Positions 17,360 to 27,866 are shown, numbered from the stretch's first letter. The stretch: 64,000 bases of DNA from UBA2334 sp964396895 (GCA_964396895.1 CAYNGJ010000012.1:1-64000), one strand, 5' to 3'. Translations and numbers: made by a program. Notes: generated by a model from the letters alone, not told the origin.

Positions 17360-19474
17360 TCAGCGGCCCCAGGTGCGCGGGTAACGCACGTACTCCACCA
17401 GCTCCTGCACCCGCGCGGGCGGCGGTGGCGTGACCAGGCTGACCAAGACCATCACCACAAAACCCACCGGCACCCCGAACACACCCGCCGAAATGGGCTG
17501 TATGCCCCACCACAGCTGAATGGGCTGTGTCACACCAAACACCTCGCGCAGCCAAGGCTGGTTGAGCACCATGTAATAAAACGTGACGCCCAAGCCCGCC
17601 ACCATGCCCAGCGAGGCGGCAATGCCCGTGGTGCGTCGCCAGAAAATACCCAAGGTCAACGCGGGGAAAAACGCTGCGGCGGCAAACGAGAACGCCGCCG
17701 ACACCAGGAACAGGATGTCCGCCGGCTTTTGCGCCGCCACATAGGCCGCCGCCAGGGCCACCACCAGCAGCAGCATTTTGGAAATGGTGACCCGCCGCGC
17801 GGTGCTGGCGTTGGGGTCAATCATTTTGTAATACAGGTCGTGGCTGAGCGCGTTGGCAATGGTCAGCAGCAAACCATCCGCCGTGGACAGGGCCGCCGCC
17901 AAGCCCCCCGCCGCCACCAGGCCGGAAATGACGTAGGGCAAGCCGGCAATTTCCGCAGTGGCCAGCACGATGATGTCGCCGCCAATGCTCATTTCGTTGA
18001 GCTGCAAAATGCCGTCCTTGTTCACATCGGTGATGGACAGCAGGCTGGCATCCACCTTATTCCACGCTGCCACCCAGGCGGGCAGCGCGTCAAAAGACGT
18101 GCCCACCAGCACGTTGAACACCTCAAACTTCACCAGCACCGCCAACGCCGGGGCCGTGAAATACAGCAACACCACAAACAGCAGCGACCAGGTAACCGAC
18201 TCACGCGCCTGCTTCACACTGGGTGTGGTGTAGTAGCGAATGAGCACATGCGGCAACGCCGCTGTGCCCACCATCAGACAAAACACCAGGGCCAGAAAAT
18301 TCCGGCGCGACAGGTCAAACTCGGCCTGCTCGTCGGGGGTGCCGTCCGGGTCGCCGCTGTACTGCTGGGCCTGCGGGGGCATGCCGTTGAGGGGCTTTTG
18401 CTTGACCTGTGCATCCGCCAACTCACGCCGCCACTCGCGCACGGCCCCGTCGGGATCACGGGGCATGCGGGCCTGCAACTTCTCGGCGGCAATCTGTTCG
18501 GTCTGGCTGGCGCTGGAGGCGCGCAGCACCGCGACCTTGGCCTCGGCCGCCGCCCGCTCCGCCGCCAGCGAGCGCACCGGGTCTGCCAACATGGCCTGAA
18601 GTTTGTCCACCCGGTTGGCGTAGATCTGGCGAACTTCCTTTTCCTTGGGGTCATCGGTCAACACCGCTTCTTTGGCGGTGACTTTCTCCAGCTGAAACCC
18701 GTACACCAACTGGGGCACGGGCACACCGGTCTGCTTCATGCTGAGCCAGACCACGGGCAACATGTACGCCACGATGATGACCACGTACTGCGCCACCTGC
18801 GTCCACGTCACGGCCCGCATCCCCCCCAGGAAGGAGCACACCAAAATGCCACCCAACCCCAGGAAAATCCCCAGTTCGAACGCCACCCCTGTCAAGCGCG
18901 AGGTGATCAGGCCCACACCGTAAATCTGCGCCACCACATAGGTGAACGAGCACAAAATGGCCGCCGCAATGCCCAGCAACCGCGGCCAGTTGCCGCCGTA
19001 GCGCTCCCCCAAAAAATCGGGGATGGTGAACTGGCCAAACTTGCGCAGGTAGGGAGCCAGGAACAGCGCCACCAAGCAAAAACCGCCGGACCACCCCATG
19101 ATGAAGGCCAACCCGTTGTAGCCCGTGAGGTAAATGGTGCCGGCCAGGCCCAGGAAGGACGCGGCCGACATCCAGTCTGCCCCTGTGGCCATGCCGTTGT
19201 ACACAGCGGGCACCCGTCGACCGGCCACGTAGTACTCCACCGGATCGGTGGTGCGGCTCATGATGCCGATGCCCGCGTACACCGCCACCGTGGTGAGCAG
19301 GAAGATGAAACCAATCATTTCCCGGGACATGCCCAGGTGCTCGGCCACGGCGAGCAGCAGCACAAACAGAAACACCCCAGCGGTGTACCAGCCATACACC
19401 TTGTTGAGCTGGCGCAGAAACCCCTTGCCATCGGTGGCCTTGGGCACAGGTGACGAACGGAACATGTCGGGCAT
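17360..19474 (-). CDS. Sodium/solute symporter, VC_2705 subfamily
   Basis: The 704-residue membrane protein belongs to the SSS family, with the signature GADWMSAASFLGLAG near residue 98 and AALSTADGLL later. It pairs with the DUF4212 subunit encoded just upstream, as in the VC_2705-type acetate or organic-acid symporters. A charged, Lys/Glu/Ala-rich segment of about 130 residues (260-390) interrupts the membrane core, with coiled-coil character. Residues 483-494 (DVNKDGILQLNE) match an EF-hand calcium loop at positions 1, 3, 5, 6 and 12. Substrate is unknown. Confidence 0.87.
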   Translation of the reverse strand: MPDMFRSSPVPKATDGKGFLRQLNKVYGWYTAGVFLFVLLLAVAEHLGMSREMIGFIFLLTTVAVYAGIGIMSRTTDPVEYYVAGRRVPAVYNGMATGADWMSAASFLGLAGTIYLTGYNGLAFIMGWSGGFCLVALFLAPYLRKFGQFTIPDFLGERYGGNWPRLLGIAAAILCSFTYVVAQIYGVGLITSRLTGVAFELGIFLGLGGILVCSFLGGMRAVTWTQVAQYVVIIVAYMLPVVWLSMKQTGVPVPQLVYGFQLEKVTAKEAVLTDDPKEKEVRQIYANRVDKLQAMLADPVRSLAAERAAAEAKVAVLRASSASQTEQIAAEKLQARMPRDPDGAVREWRRELADAQVKQKPLNGMPPQAQQYSGDPDGTPDEQAEFDLSRRNFLALVFCLMVGTAALPHVLIRYYTTPSVKQARESVTWSLLFVVLLYFTAPALAVLVKFEVFNVLVGTSFDALPAWVAAWNKVDASLLSITDVNKDGILQLNEMSIGGDIIVLATAEIAGLPYVISGLVAAGGLAAALSTADGLLLTIANALSHDLYYKMIDPNASTARRVTISKMLLLVVALAAAYVAAQKPADILFLVSAAFSFAAAAFFPALTLGIFWRRTTGIAASLGMVAGLGVTFYYMVLNQPWLREVFGVTQPIQLWWGIQPISAGVFGVPVGFVVMVLVSLVTPPPPARVQELVEYVRYPRTWGR

Positions 19475-19480
19475 GGTGCG

Positions 19481-19750
19481 TCAGTCCTCGTTGAGGCTGT
19501 GCGCCTCGTCCAGCTTGGCCATGCAGTGGGCGTACAGGCCAATCAGCGCCACGTAGACCACCATGGCCCCCTGGGCACCCACCCAGAAGCTGAAGGGCCA
19601 GCCAAAAAACCGAAAACTCAATTCACGGGCGAAATACGCCACACCAAATGTGACCAGAAACCACACCAGCAACAACCACGCGGTCAGCCTGAGGTTTTTC
19701 TGCCAGTAGTGTCGCTGGCTGGGGCTGGGGCTGGGCACAGGTGCGGTCAT
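19481..19750 (-). CDS. DUF4212 small subunit of sodium/solute symporter
   Basis: This 89-residue protein has two transmembrane helices (LTAWLLLVWFLVTFGVAYF and GAQGAMVVYVALIGLYAHCM) and the family's RHYWQKNLR start and FGWPFSFWVGAQ linker. DUF4212 proteins are found immediately before VC_2705-type symporters and are thought to be their partner subunit. It overlaps the upstream TPR gene by 4 bases (ATGA) and precedes the symporter by 6 bases, so translation is probably coupled. Confidence 0.88.
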   Translation of the reverse strand: MTAPVPSPSPSQRHYWQKNLRLTAWLLLVWFLVTFGVAYFARELSFRFFGWPFSFWVGAQGAMVVYVALIGLYAHCMAKLDEAHSLNED

Positions 19751-20370
19751 GGCACGGTCACTTGCTGCAGCAGCGGCTCCAGCGCCATGGCGCGCCGGGG
19801 AGAAAACGCCCGCAACTGCTCCAGGCGGTGCACCGCACGGCCCCGTTCACCACACCGCTGGTGCAGCCGCACCAGCTGCTCCAGCCCATCAGGGCACCAG
19901 GGTTGCAGGGCCACCTGCTGCGTCCAGGCCTGCTCGGCCCGTTCCCAACTGCCCTGCTCAGCCAGGGCCTGGCCCAACCCGAACCAGGCAGCGTCCATGG
20001 CGGGGGACAAGGCCAGCGCACGCTCAAAGGCAGACTGTGCCGGCGCTGGACACCCCATTTTCATGCGCACAAAACCCAAATTGAACCAATGGGCCGCCCC
20101 CTGCGGCTGGCTGGCCAGCACCACCTGCAACTGCGCCTCGGCCAGCGCCCACTGGCCCAGGCCCGCCAACACATGGGCCCGTGTGGCCCAAGCGTGCAGC
20201 AACGATGCAGAAGGGCACTGCGGCCGCGGCGTTTGACGCTGCACAGCAGCCAGCCACACATCCAGGGCATGCAACGCGGGTGCCGGGCGGTCCAGCCAGA
20301 GCCAACCACGCCAACGCCAGGATTGAAACCACCACACCAGAGGCCACACACCCGCTCGCTTCACTGGCAA
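19747..20370 (-). CDS. Tetratricopeptide-repeat protein
   Basis: The 207-residue protein contains at least three TPR-like units between about residues 55 and 160, for example LAGLGQWALAEAQLQVVLASQ and AFERALALSPAMDAAWFGLG. Its Trp-rich N-terminus (WPLVWWFQSWRWRGWLWL) could be a membrane-associated helix. It overlaps genes on both sides and is probably an accessory factor co-produced with the symporter, perhaps for assembly. No specific family is recognised. Confidence 0.65.
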   Translation of the reverse strand: MPVKRAGVWPLVWWFQSWRWRGWLWLDRPAPALHALDVWLAAVQRQTPRPQCPSASLLHAWATRAHVLAGLGQWALAEAQLQVVLASQPQGAAHWFNLGFVRMKMGCPAPAQSAFERALALSPAMDAAWFGLGQALAEQGSWERAEQAWTQQVALQPWCPDGLEQLVRLHQRCGERGRAVHRLEQLRAFSPRRAMALEPLLQQVTVP

Positions 20371-20657
20371 AGCGATACCCCCACGTGCAGGCAGTGTTGA
20401 ATTTTGGCCAGGGTGACCGCCAGCCAGACCACGGCCAGCAGACAGAACGCCACCAACGCATGGTGACTGGGCAACACCCCCTTGGGGGAGAGGCGCCCTG
20501 CTGCCGCCACAAACGGCTGGGTGGCCAGGCGCAACAGGCCATAAAAGGGGTTATGGGCCCGGTTGGCGCCCGCCAGCAGCGCCAGCAGCCCACGCCCCAG
20601 CAGGCTCAGCAGCGCTGTTTCGCACACCATTTTGGTCACAACAAGAAGGGTCAGCAT
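20361..20657 (-). CDS. Small hydrophobic protein, possibly YggT-like
   Basis: This 98-residue product has two hydrophobic segments (about 10-30 and 66-85) around a NPFYGLLRLATQPFV stretch that resembles the layout of YggT-family membrane proteins, though the match is weak. It is the first gene of the four-gene minus-strand operon running to the symporter and overlaps the TPR gene by 10 bases. Function is unknown. Confidence 0.5.
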   Translation of the reverse strand: MLTLLVVTKMVCETALLSLLGRGLLALLAGANRAHNPFYGLLRLATQPFVAAAGRLSPKGVLPSHHALVAFCLLAVVWLAVTLAKIQHCLHVGVSLCQ

Positions 20658-20744
20658 GCGGTCAGTTCAATAGGGTTCGGTCGATTTTGAAGGCTGCGCT
20701 TACCACTTTCTTACTGGCGAGCACCCACTGAGTCACCCTGGCAA

Positions 20745-20782
20745 AACAAAAGGGCAAACCCTGACAGGGTTTGCCCTTGTTT
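20745..20782 (-). terminator. Bidirectional terminator downstream of clpA
   Basis: A 12-bp perfect stem AGGGCAAACCCT/AGGGTTTGCCCT with a 3-base loop is flanked by A-rich and T-rich tracts. On the minus strand it follows clpA and precedes the symporter operon. Confidence 0.88.
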
Positions 20783-20820
20783 TCGGCGATGACACCGCTG
20801 GCGGTGTCGTGCCTGGTGGA

Positions 20821-23151
20821 TCAGTCAGCGACGGCTTCTTCCGGGCGGGCTTTGTCAGACTTCTTGGGCAACGGAGAAATGTCGAGCTTCACCTCGGCAT
20901 TTTCCACGCCTTTGTCATCGGTCTTGACCTCGATGTCCACGTTCAGTCGGCCCCCATCGGTCAAGCGACCAAACAGCAACTCGTCGGCCAGGGCACGGCG
21001 AATGGTGTCCTGAATCAGGCGCTGCATGGGGCGTGCGCCCATGAGCGGATCAAAGCCTTTTTTGCCCAGGTGCTTGCGCAAGGCATCGGTGAAGGTGACT
21101 TCCACCTTCTTCTCGGCCAGCTGGGTTTCCAGCTGCAGCAGGAACTTGTCGACCACACGCAGGATGACCACCTCGTCCAGCGCCTTGAAGCTGACCGTGG
21201 CGTCCAGGCGGTTGCGGAACTCGGGCGTGAACAAGCGCTTGATGTCAGCCATTTCGTCACCGGCTTCGCGCGGGTTGGTGAAACCAATGGTGGACTTGTT
21301 CATGGTCTCGGCACCCGCATTGGTGGTCATGATGATGATCACGTTGCGGAAGTCGGCCTTGCGCCCGTTGTTGTCCGTCAGCGTGCCGTGGTCCATGACC
21401 TGCAGCAGCACGTTGAAGATGTCGGGATGCGCCTTCTCGATTTCGTCCAGCAGCAGCACGCAGTGTGGCTTCTTGGTGATGGCCTCGGTCAACAGGCCAC
21501 CCTGGTCAAAACCCACGTAGCCGGGAGGCGCACCGATGAGGCGGCTGACCGCGTGGCGCTCCATGTACTCTGACATGTCGAAGCGCAGCAACTCCACCCC
21601 CATGATGTAAGCGAGCTGCTTGGCCGCTTCCGTCTTGCCCACGCCGGTGGGTCCGCTGAACAAGAAAGCACCAATGGGCTTGTCGGGCCGACCCAGGCCG
21701 GAGCGGGCCATCTTGACGCTGGCGGCCAGCACCTCCAGGGCCTTGTCCTGGCCAAACACCACACTCTTGAGGTCGCGCTCCAGGGTTTTCAGCTTGCCGC
21801 GGTCGTCGTTGGACACGTTGGCCGGGGGAATGCGGGCGATCTTGGCCACAATCTCTTCCACCTCGGTTTTGCTGATGGTTTTTTTGCGCTTGGACGCGGG
21901 CAGCACGCGCTGGGCGGCACCGGCTTCGTCGATCACGTCAATGGCCTTGTCGGGCAGGTGACGATCGTTGATGTACTTGGCGCTCAACTCAGCCGCTGCC
22001 TGCAGCGCGGCCAAGGCGTATTTGACGTTGTGGTGCTCCTCGAAACGGGACTTGAGGCCCTTCAGGATGTCCACCGTCTGCTCGACGGTGGGCTCTACCA
22101 CGTCCACTTTCTGGAAGCGACGGGACAGGGCAGCGTCTTTCTCGAAAATGCCCCGGTATTCGGTGAACGTGGTCGCCCCGATGCACTTGAGCTGGCCGCT
22201 GGACAGGGCTGGCTTGAGCAAGTTGGAAGCATCCAACGTGCCACCGGACGCCGCACCAGCCCCGATCAGCGTGTGAATTTCGTCAATGAACAACACCGCA
22301 TGGGGCTTGTCCTTCAGGGCCTTGAGCACGCCCTTGAGGCGCTGCTCAAAATCACCCCGGTATTTGGTGCCGGCCAGCAAAGCGCCCATGTCGAGGGAGT
22401 ACACATGGGCCTCGGCCAACACGTCGGGCACGCTGCCCTGGGTGATGCGCCAGGCCAGGCCCTCGGCGATGGCGGTTTTGCCCACGCCAGCCTCGCCCAC
22501 CAGCAAAGGGTTGTTTTTGCGGCGGCGGCACAGGATCTGGATGACCCGCTCCACCTCGTGGTCGCGCCCAATGAGCGGGTCGATCTTGCCGTCCTTGGCC
22601 AACTGGTTGAGGTTCTGGGTGAACTGCTCCAGCGGCGAGGCCTTTTCGCTCTTCTCAGCCTGCTCTTCGGTCTCGGGCTGGGCCTCGTTGGACTTGGTGG
22701 GCTCTGGCGGGTCGCTCTTGCGGATGCCGTGCGCGATGAAATTGACCACGTCCAGGCGGGTCACACCCTGCTGGTGGAGGTAGTACACCGCGTGCGAGTC
22801 CTTCTCGCCAAAAATGGCCACCAACACGTTGGCACCGGTCACTTCCTTCTTGCCATTGCCCGTGGACTGGACGTGCATGATGGCCCGTTGGATGACACGC
22901 TGAAACCCCAGGGTGGGCTGGGTGTCTACCTCGTCGGACCCAGCCACCTGGGGCGTGTTGTCCTTGATGAAGGTGTTGAGCGACTTGCGCAAATCGTCGA
23001 TGTTGGCCGAGCAGGCACGCAACACCTCGGCGGCGCTGGGGTTGTCCAGCAAGGCCAGCAGCAGGTGTTCGACGGTGATGAATTCGTGCCGTTGCTGGCG
23101 GGCCTCGACAAAGGCCATGTGCAAGCTGACTTCAAGTTCCTGGGCAATCAT
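20821..23151 (-). CDS. clpA: ATP-dependent Clp protease ATP-binding subunit ClpA
   Basis: The 776-residue AAA+ unfoldase has an N-domain (residues 1-145) that docks ClpS, a first ATPase with Walker A GEAGVGKT, and a second with GPTGVGKT. The IGF tripeptide in KSTIGFTNP matches the loop that contacts ClpP. It unfolds N-degron and SsrA-tagged substrates for ClpP. clpS lies about 90 bases upstream on the same strand, so they are probably one operon; clpP is not in this window. Confidence 0.97.
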   Translation of the reverse strand: MIAQELEVSLHMAFVEARQQRHEFITVEHLLLALLDNPSAAEVLRACSANIDDLRKSLNTFIKDNTPQVAGSDEVDTQPTLGFQRVIQRAIMHVQSTGNGKKEVTGANVLVAIFGEKDSHAVYYLHQQGVTRLDVVNFIAHGIRKSDPPEPTKSNEAQPETEEQAEKSEKASPLEQFTQNLNQLAKDGKIDPLIGRDHEVERVIQILCRRRKNNPLLVGEAGVGKTAIAEGLAWRITQGSVPDVLAEAHVYSLDMGALLAGTKYRGDFEQRLKGVLKALKDKPHAVLFIDEIHTLIGAGAASGGTLDASNLLKPALSSGQLKCIGATTFTEYRGIFEKDAALSRRFQKVDVVEPTVEQTVDILKGLKSRFEEHHNVKYALAALQAAAELSAKYINDRHLPDKAIDVIDEAGAAQRVLPASKRKKTISKTEVEEIVAKIARIPPANVSNDDRGKLKTLERDLKSVVFGQDKALEVLAASVKMARSGLGRPDKPIGAFLFSGPTGVGKTEAAKQLAYIMGVELLRFDMSEYMERHAVSRLIGAPPGYVGFDQGGLLTEAITKKPHCVLLLDEIEKAHPDIFNVLLQVMDHGTLTDNNGRKADFRNVIIIMTTNAGAETMNKSTIGFTNPREAGDEMADIKRLFTPEFRNRLDATVSFKALDEVVILRVVDKFLLQLETQLAEKKVEVTFTDALRKHLGKKGFDPLMGARPMQRLIQDTIRRALADELLFGRLTDGGRLNVDIEVKTDDKGVENAEVKLDISPLPKKSDKARPEEAVAD

Positions 23152-23241
23152 GGGCTTTTCCTGTGGTGAGAGGGGTTGGCGGAGACTGAAAGTCGGCGGA
23201 GGGAAACGGGGTAATGGAAGTGACTTGGGGACAAGTTCGGT

Positions 23242-23589
23242 TTATTCAATCGGCTCGTGCAAGCACTGTAGCGGGTGACCGGCCACCCGAGCGGCGGCCT
23301 GCACCTGGTCGACCTTGGTGGCGGCAATGTCTTTGGGGAACACCCCACACACGCCCCGCCCTTCCAGGTGAATCTTGAGCATGATCTGCGTGGCAGACTC
23401 GCGGTCCTTGTTGAAATACTCCTGCAACACCAGCACCACGAACTCCATGGGCGTGAAGTCGTCGTTCAGCAGCAGCACCTGGTGCATCTGAGGGGGCTTG
23501 GTGCGCAATGGGCGGCGCTCCAGCACCACCGAATCGTCACCGCCGGTTTTGTCGGGCAAGGGTCTGGTTTTGGGAATTCGGGTGGCCAT
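23242..23589 (-). CDS. clpS: ATP-dependent Clp protease adaptor ClpS
   Basis: The 115-residue protein has the core VLLLNDDFTPMEFVV, with the acidic and Met residues that form the N-degron pocket, and ESATQIMLKIHLEGRGVCG. It delivers proteins with Leu, Phe, Tyr or Trp N-termini to ClpA. Start is ATG 23589 or the ATG 9 bases upstream (23598); the N-terminus up to residue 30 is variable, as usual. It links with aat and bpt in this window. Confidence 0.95.
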   Translation of the reverse strand: MATRIPKTRPLPDKTGGDDSVVLERRPLRTKPPQMHQVLLLNDDFTPMEFVVLVLQEYFNKDRESATQIMLKIHLEGRGVCGVFPKDIAATKVDQVQAAARVAGHPLQCLHEPIE

Positions 23590-23652
23590 GAAGTGCATTC
23601 TATCGGCCACATTCAATCCCCGTTGCGCCACGCAGTTTTGCACTGCAACACG

Positions 23653-23686
23653 AAAAAAGCCGACCGGCGTGGCCACCGATCGGCGC
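23653..23686 (-). terminator. Terminator downstream of icd
   Basis: On the minus strand GCCGATCGG ... CCGGTCGGC forms a stem and is followed by TTTTTTCG. It separates icd from the clpS promoter region. Confidence 0.82.
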
Positions 23687-23740
23687 TTCAAAATGACCCT
23701 GAAAAACCGCCCAATGCCCTGGCAAGCGGTCAGTGGATGC

Positions 23741-24994
<1,254 letters not shown>

Positions 24995-25198
24995 GGGGAA
25001 TGTCTCCGGTGAAATTCGGTGAAGTGGCCGGGCAAGGTGCTGCCAAAGGCTTTGAACACCATGTCGCATGGTGCCCAAAAAATTTTAGACCCAAAAACCG
25101 CCCCGTCCTGCCTGACACACATCAAATCGACCCGATGGCCACCGGGCCTGAACGCCCCGCTGCTGGCCGGTGTTCGACGGGATGGTTACGATGTTCGG

Positions 25199-25711
25199 AT
25201 GAACACTTTTTCCACCCCATTGGGGGCCCACCGGGCACCCGCTCCCCGAGTCACCCGCTGGCTGGCGGCGGGTGTGTGCTGGCTGTGCCTGTGGGCCAGC
25301 CCCATGGCCCTGGCGAGGGGCCCCGAGGGTCAGCCCCAACTCAACCTGCCGCGCATCACCTTGCAAGCGGGCATGTTCCGCATCGACACCCAGGTGGCCA
25401 GCACCCCGGAGCAGCGGGCCGTGGGCCTGATGTGGCGCCGGGGGATGCCACAACACGAGGGCATGTTGTTCGTGTTCGAGCAAGCGGCTGTGCAATGCTT
25501 CTGGATGAGGAACACCCCCAGCGCCCTCACCGCCGCGTTCATTGCGGACGATGGCACGGTGGTGAACCTGGCCGACATGCGACCGTTGTCGGAAGACAGC
25601 CACTGCTCGGCCAAACCCGTGCGCTTTGTGCTGGAGATGAATCAGGGCTGGTTTGACACCCGTGCCATCAAACCCGGTTTTCGTTTGGCGGGAGAACCAT
25701 TTGCACGCTAA
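25199..25711 (+). CDS. DUF192-family exported protein
   Basis: The 170-residue product has a signal peptide (TRWLAAGVCWLCLWASPMALA) and a C-terminal DUF192 domain with GLMWRRGMPQHEGMLFVFE, FWMRNTP and the SAKPVRFVLEMNQGWF segment. The domain is small, beta-rich and of unknown function. ATG 25199 is chosen over an in-frame codon at 25019 because the upstream extension overlaps the icd promoter. It is divergent from icd and convergent with sodB. Confidence 0.87.
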   Translation: MNTFSTPLGAHRAPAPRVTRWLAAGVCWLCLWASPMALARGPEGQPQLNLPRITLQAGMFRIDTQVASTPEQRAVGLMWRRGMPQHEGMLFVFEQAAVQCFWMRNTPSALTAAFIADDGTVVNLADMRPLSEDSHCSAKPVRFVLEMNQGWFDTRAIKPGFRLAGEPFAR

Positions 25712-25730
25712 AACTTCCAAAAACGCAGCA

Positions 25731-25770
25731 ATGTATTGAATGAATTCAAGCGATACAGGCCAATAATTCA
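25731..25770 (+). repeat. Dispersed AT-rich repeat, partial copy 2
   Basis: TTGAATGAATTC, then AAGCGATACAGGCCAA, resembles the right half of the copy at 16307-16363 (AAAGCGCTGCAGGCCAA). It lies between the DUF192 gene and a terminator. The match is partial. Confidence 0.4.
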
Positions 25771-25771
25771 T

Positions 25772-25808
25772 AAAAAAGCCACCCTGGGTTCACCAGGGTG
25801 GCTTTTTT
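25772..25808 (-). terminator. Bidirectional terminator between DUF192 gene and sodB
   Basis: A long perfect stem AAAAAGCCACCCTGG/CCAGGGTGGCTTTTT with a 5-base loop serves both convergent genes. Confidence 0.92.
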
Positions 25809-25840
25809 ACGGGGTGGAGCGGACCGAAGTCCGCGCGCCA

Positions 25841-26422
25841 TCAGCCGAAGTTTTTCTGCACAAAGGCCCAGTTCACCAGCTTGTCCATGAAGGTTTCAAC
25901 AAACTTGGGACGGGCATTGCGGTAGTCGATGTAGTAAGCGTGCTCCCACACGTCCACCGTCAGCAGGGCGGTGTCGCCGCTGGTCATGGGGGTGCCGGCC
26001 GCACCGGTGTTGACGATGTCGATGCTGCCGTCGGCCTTTTTCACCAGCCAAGTCCAGCCGGAACCGAAGTTGCCCACTGCGGATTTGACAAACGCCTCCT
26101 TGAACGCGGCATAGCTGCCCCACTTCGCGGTGATCGCCGCGGCCAGTGCGCCGGTGGGTTCGCCGCCGCCGTTGGGGGTCATGCAGTTCCAGAAGAAGGT
26201 GTGGTTCCAGATTTGCGCGGCGTTGTTGTAGACGCCACCGCTGGCTTTTTTGATGATGTCTTCCAGCGCCATGCTTTCAAACTCAGTCCCCTTTTGCAGG
26301 TTGTTGAGGTTGACCACGTAGGCGTTGTGGTGCTTGCCATGGTGAAATTCCAGGGTTTCCTGGCTGTAGTGGGGGGCCAGTGCGTCAATGGCGTAAGGCA
26401 GTGCGGGCAGGGTGTGTTCCAT
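25841..26422 (-). CDS. sodB: Superoxide dismutase, iron type
   Basis: The 193-residue enzyme has the four metal ligands His27, His74, Asp157 and His161 (FHHGKHH, WNHTFFW, DVWEHAYY). Gln70 just before the second ligand (NNAAQIWNH) is the residue typical of FeSOD; MnSOD has Gln later in the chain. No signal peptide, so it is cytoplasmic. It is a single gene bounded by a strong terminator. Confidence 0.96.
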   Translation of the reverse strand: MEHTLPALPYAIDALAPHYSQETLEFHHGKHHNAYVVNLNNLQKGTEFESMALEDIIKKASGGVYNNAAQIWNHTFFWNCMTPNGGGEPTGALAAAITAKWGSYAAFKEAFVKSAVGNFGSGWTWLVKKADGSIDIVNTGAAGTPMTSGDTALLTVDVWEHAYYIDYRNARPKFVETFMDKLVNWAFVQKNFG

Positions 26423-26525
26423 GGATGTCCTCCGGGGGTGGGTTTGTTAACAGGGAAGGGGCGGGCCAGGGCCATCGGCAGACGCCCGGCATCACGGCCC
26501 ATTGTAGGAAAGGCTGGCGAAACTT

Positions 26526-27866
26526 TCAGCGCACCGACAAATCGACCTCGCCATCGGCCAAGGTTGCCCTCAGCCGCTGGCCGGCATGGGTGTCCGCCGC
26601 CTTGACCACGGGCTGCCCGGAGTCGCCATCCGCCAGCCAGGCAAATCCGCGCTGCAACACCAGGCGCGGGTCCAGCGAATTCAGCAAGGCCTGACTGCGC
26701 AGCAAGCGCTGGCGTTGAACGTCGATCTGCCGCTGAAAAACAACAGGGAAATTGGCCTCCAGCGCTTTGAGGTCATGCTTTTCTTGCTGCAATTTCGAGG
26801 AAACCCGCTGCTGCAAACCATGGGACAAGGACTGCAAACGACGCTGCTGCAAAGCCAGCCTGTCCGACGGCCTGGCCAGGCGCTGGCCCAAGCGGTCCAG
26901 GCGCTGGGCCTGGGTGTCCAGCCTGGCGTGGCAGGCATCGGTCAGCCGCTGGCCATACCAGGTCAGCAGACCGAGTGCGGCCTCCCGGTCGGTGGCGCAC
27001 AGCTCTGCAGCGGCAGTGGGTGTGGGCGCGCGCAGGTCGGCCACAAAGTCGGCAATGGTGAAGTCTGTTTCGTGCCCCACCCCGCACACCACGGGCATGG
27101 GGGACTGGGCCAGCAGATGGGCCAGGGGCTCAGCATTGAAGGCCCACAGGTCCTCCAGCGAGCCCCCGCCCCGCACCAGAAGCAACACCTGCGGGTGGCC
27201 ACCACGGGCATGGTCGGCGTAGGCTCTGCCCAATGCGGCACACAACTCGGCCGGGGCCTGCTGTCCCTGCACCGATGCCGGGTACACCGTGACCGGAATG
27301 TGCGGCACCCGCCTGGCCAGTGCCGTGGCCACGTCCCGCAGGGCCGCCGCCCCCAAAGAGGTCACCACCCCAATGGACTGGGGCATGGCGTGCAAGGTCT
27401 TTTTGCGCCCGGCTTCGAACAAACCCAGCGCCTGCAGCCTGGCCTTGAGCTGCACAAACTGCTCGTACAGGTTGCCCTGCCCGGCCTGGCACATGGACTC
27501 GACGATCAGCTGCAAGTCACCGCGTGGGCCATACACGTCCAGTTTGCCTTGCACCTCCACCAGGTCGCCGTCGCGGGGCGCAAACGCCAGGCCGGTGGCG
27601 GCGCGGCGGAACATGGCGCAACGCACCTGGCCGCTGGCGTCTTTCAGGGAAAAGTAGCAATGCCCGCTGGCCGCCCGTGTGAAGCCCGACATTTCGCCCT
27701 GCACCTGCACCGGGTTGAAGCGGGCGGCCAGGGCATCGGCCACTGCCTGCATGAGCTTGCCGACCGTCCACACCCACCCGCCGGGCACCTGGGGGGCCAA
27801 CGCATCTGGCGAAGCGGCCCGGGGGGGCAAGCGGCCGTGGACATCAGACGTCAAAGGTCGGTTCAT
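26526..27866 (-). CDS. xseA: Exodeoxyribonuclease VII large subunit
   Basis: The 446-residue protein has the N-terminal OB-fold (GEMSGFTRAASGHCYFSLKD), the catalytic core with IGVVTSLGAAALRD, VLLVRGGGSLEDLWAFN and the GHETDFTIADFVAD motif, then a long Arg/Gln-rich coiled coil (residues about 290-400). With XseB it degrades single-stranded DNA from both ends. xseB is not adjacent. The Pro/Arg-rich N-terminal 30 residues are not conserved, so the true start could be a little downstream. Confidence 0.93.
   Translation of the reverse strand: MNRPLTSDVHGRLPPRAASPDALAPQVPGGWVWTVGKLMQAVADALAARFNPVQVQGEMSGFTRAASGHCYFSLKDASGQVRCAMFRRAATGLAFAPRDGDLVEVQGKLDVYGPRGDLQLIVESMCQAGQGNLYEQFVQLKARLQALGLFEAGRKKTLHAMPQSIGVVTSLGAAALRDVATALARRVPHIPVTVYPASVQGQQAPAELCAALGRAYADHARGGHPQVLLLVRGGGSLEDLWAFNAEPLAHLLAQSPMPVVCGVGHETDFTIADFVADLRAPTPTAAAELCATDREAALGLLTWYGQRLTDACHARLDTQAQRLDRLGQRLARPSDRLALQQRRLQSLSHGLQQRVSSKLQQEKHDLKALEANFPVVFQRQIDVQRQRLLRSQALLNSLDPRLVLQRGFAWLADGDSGQPVVKAADTHAGQRLRATLADGEVDLSVR

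Noticed and set aside
17729..19453. 574-codon plus-strand frame opposite the symporter
   Set aside because: Composition is that of an antisense shadow of a membrane protein, and the minus-strand protein has clear family motifs.
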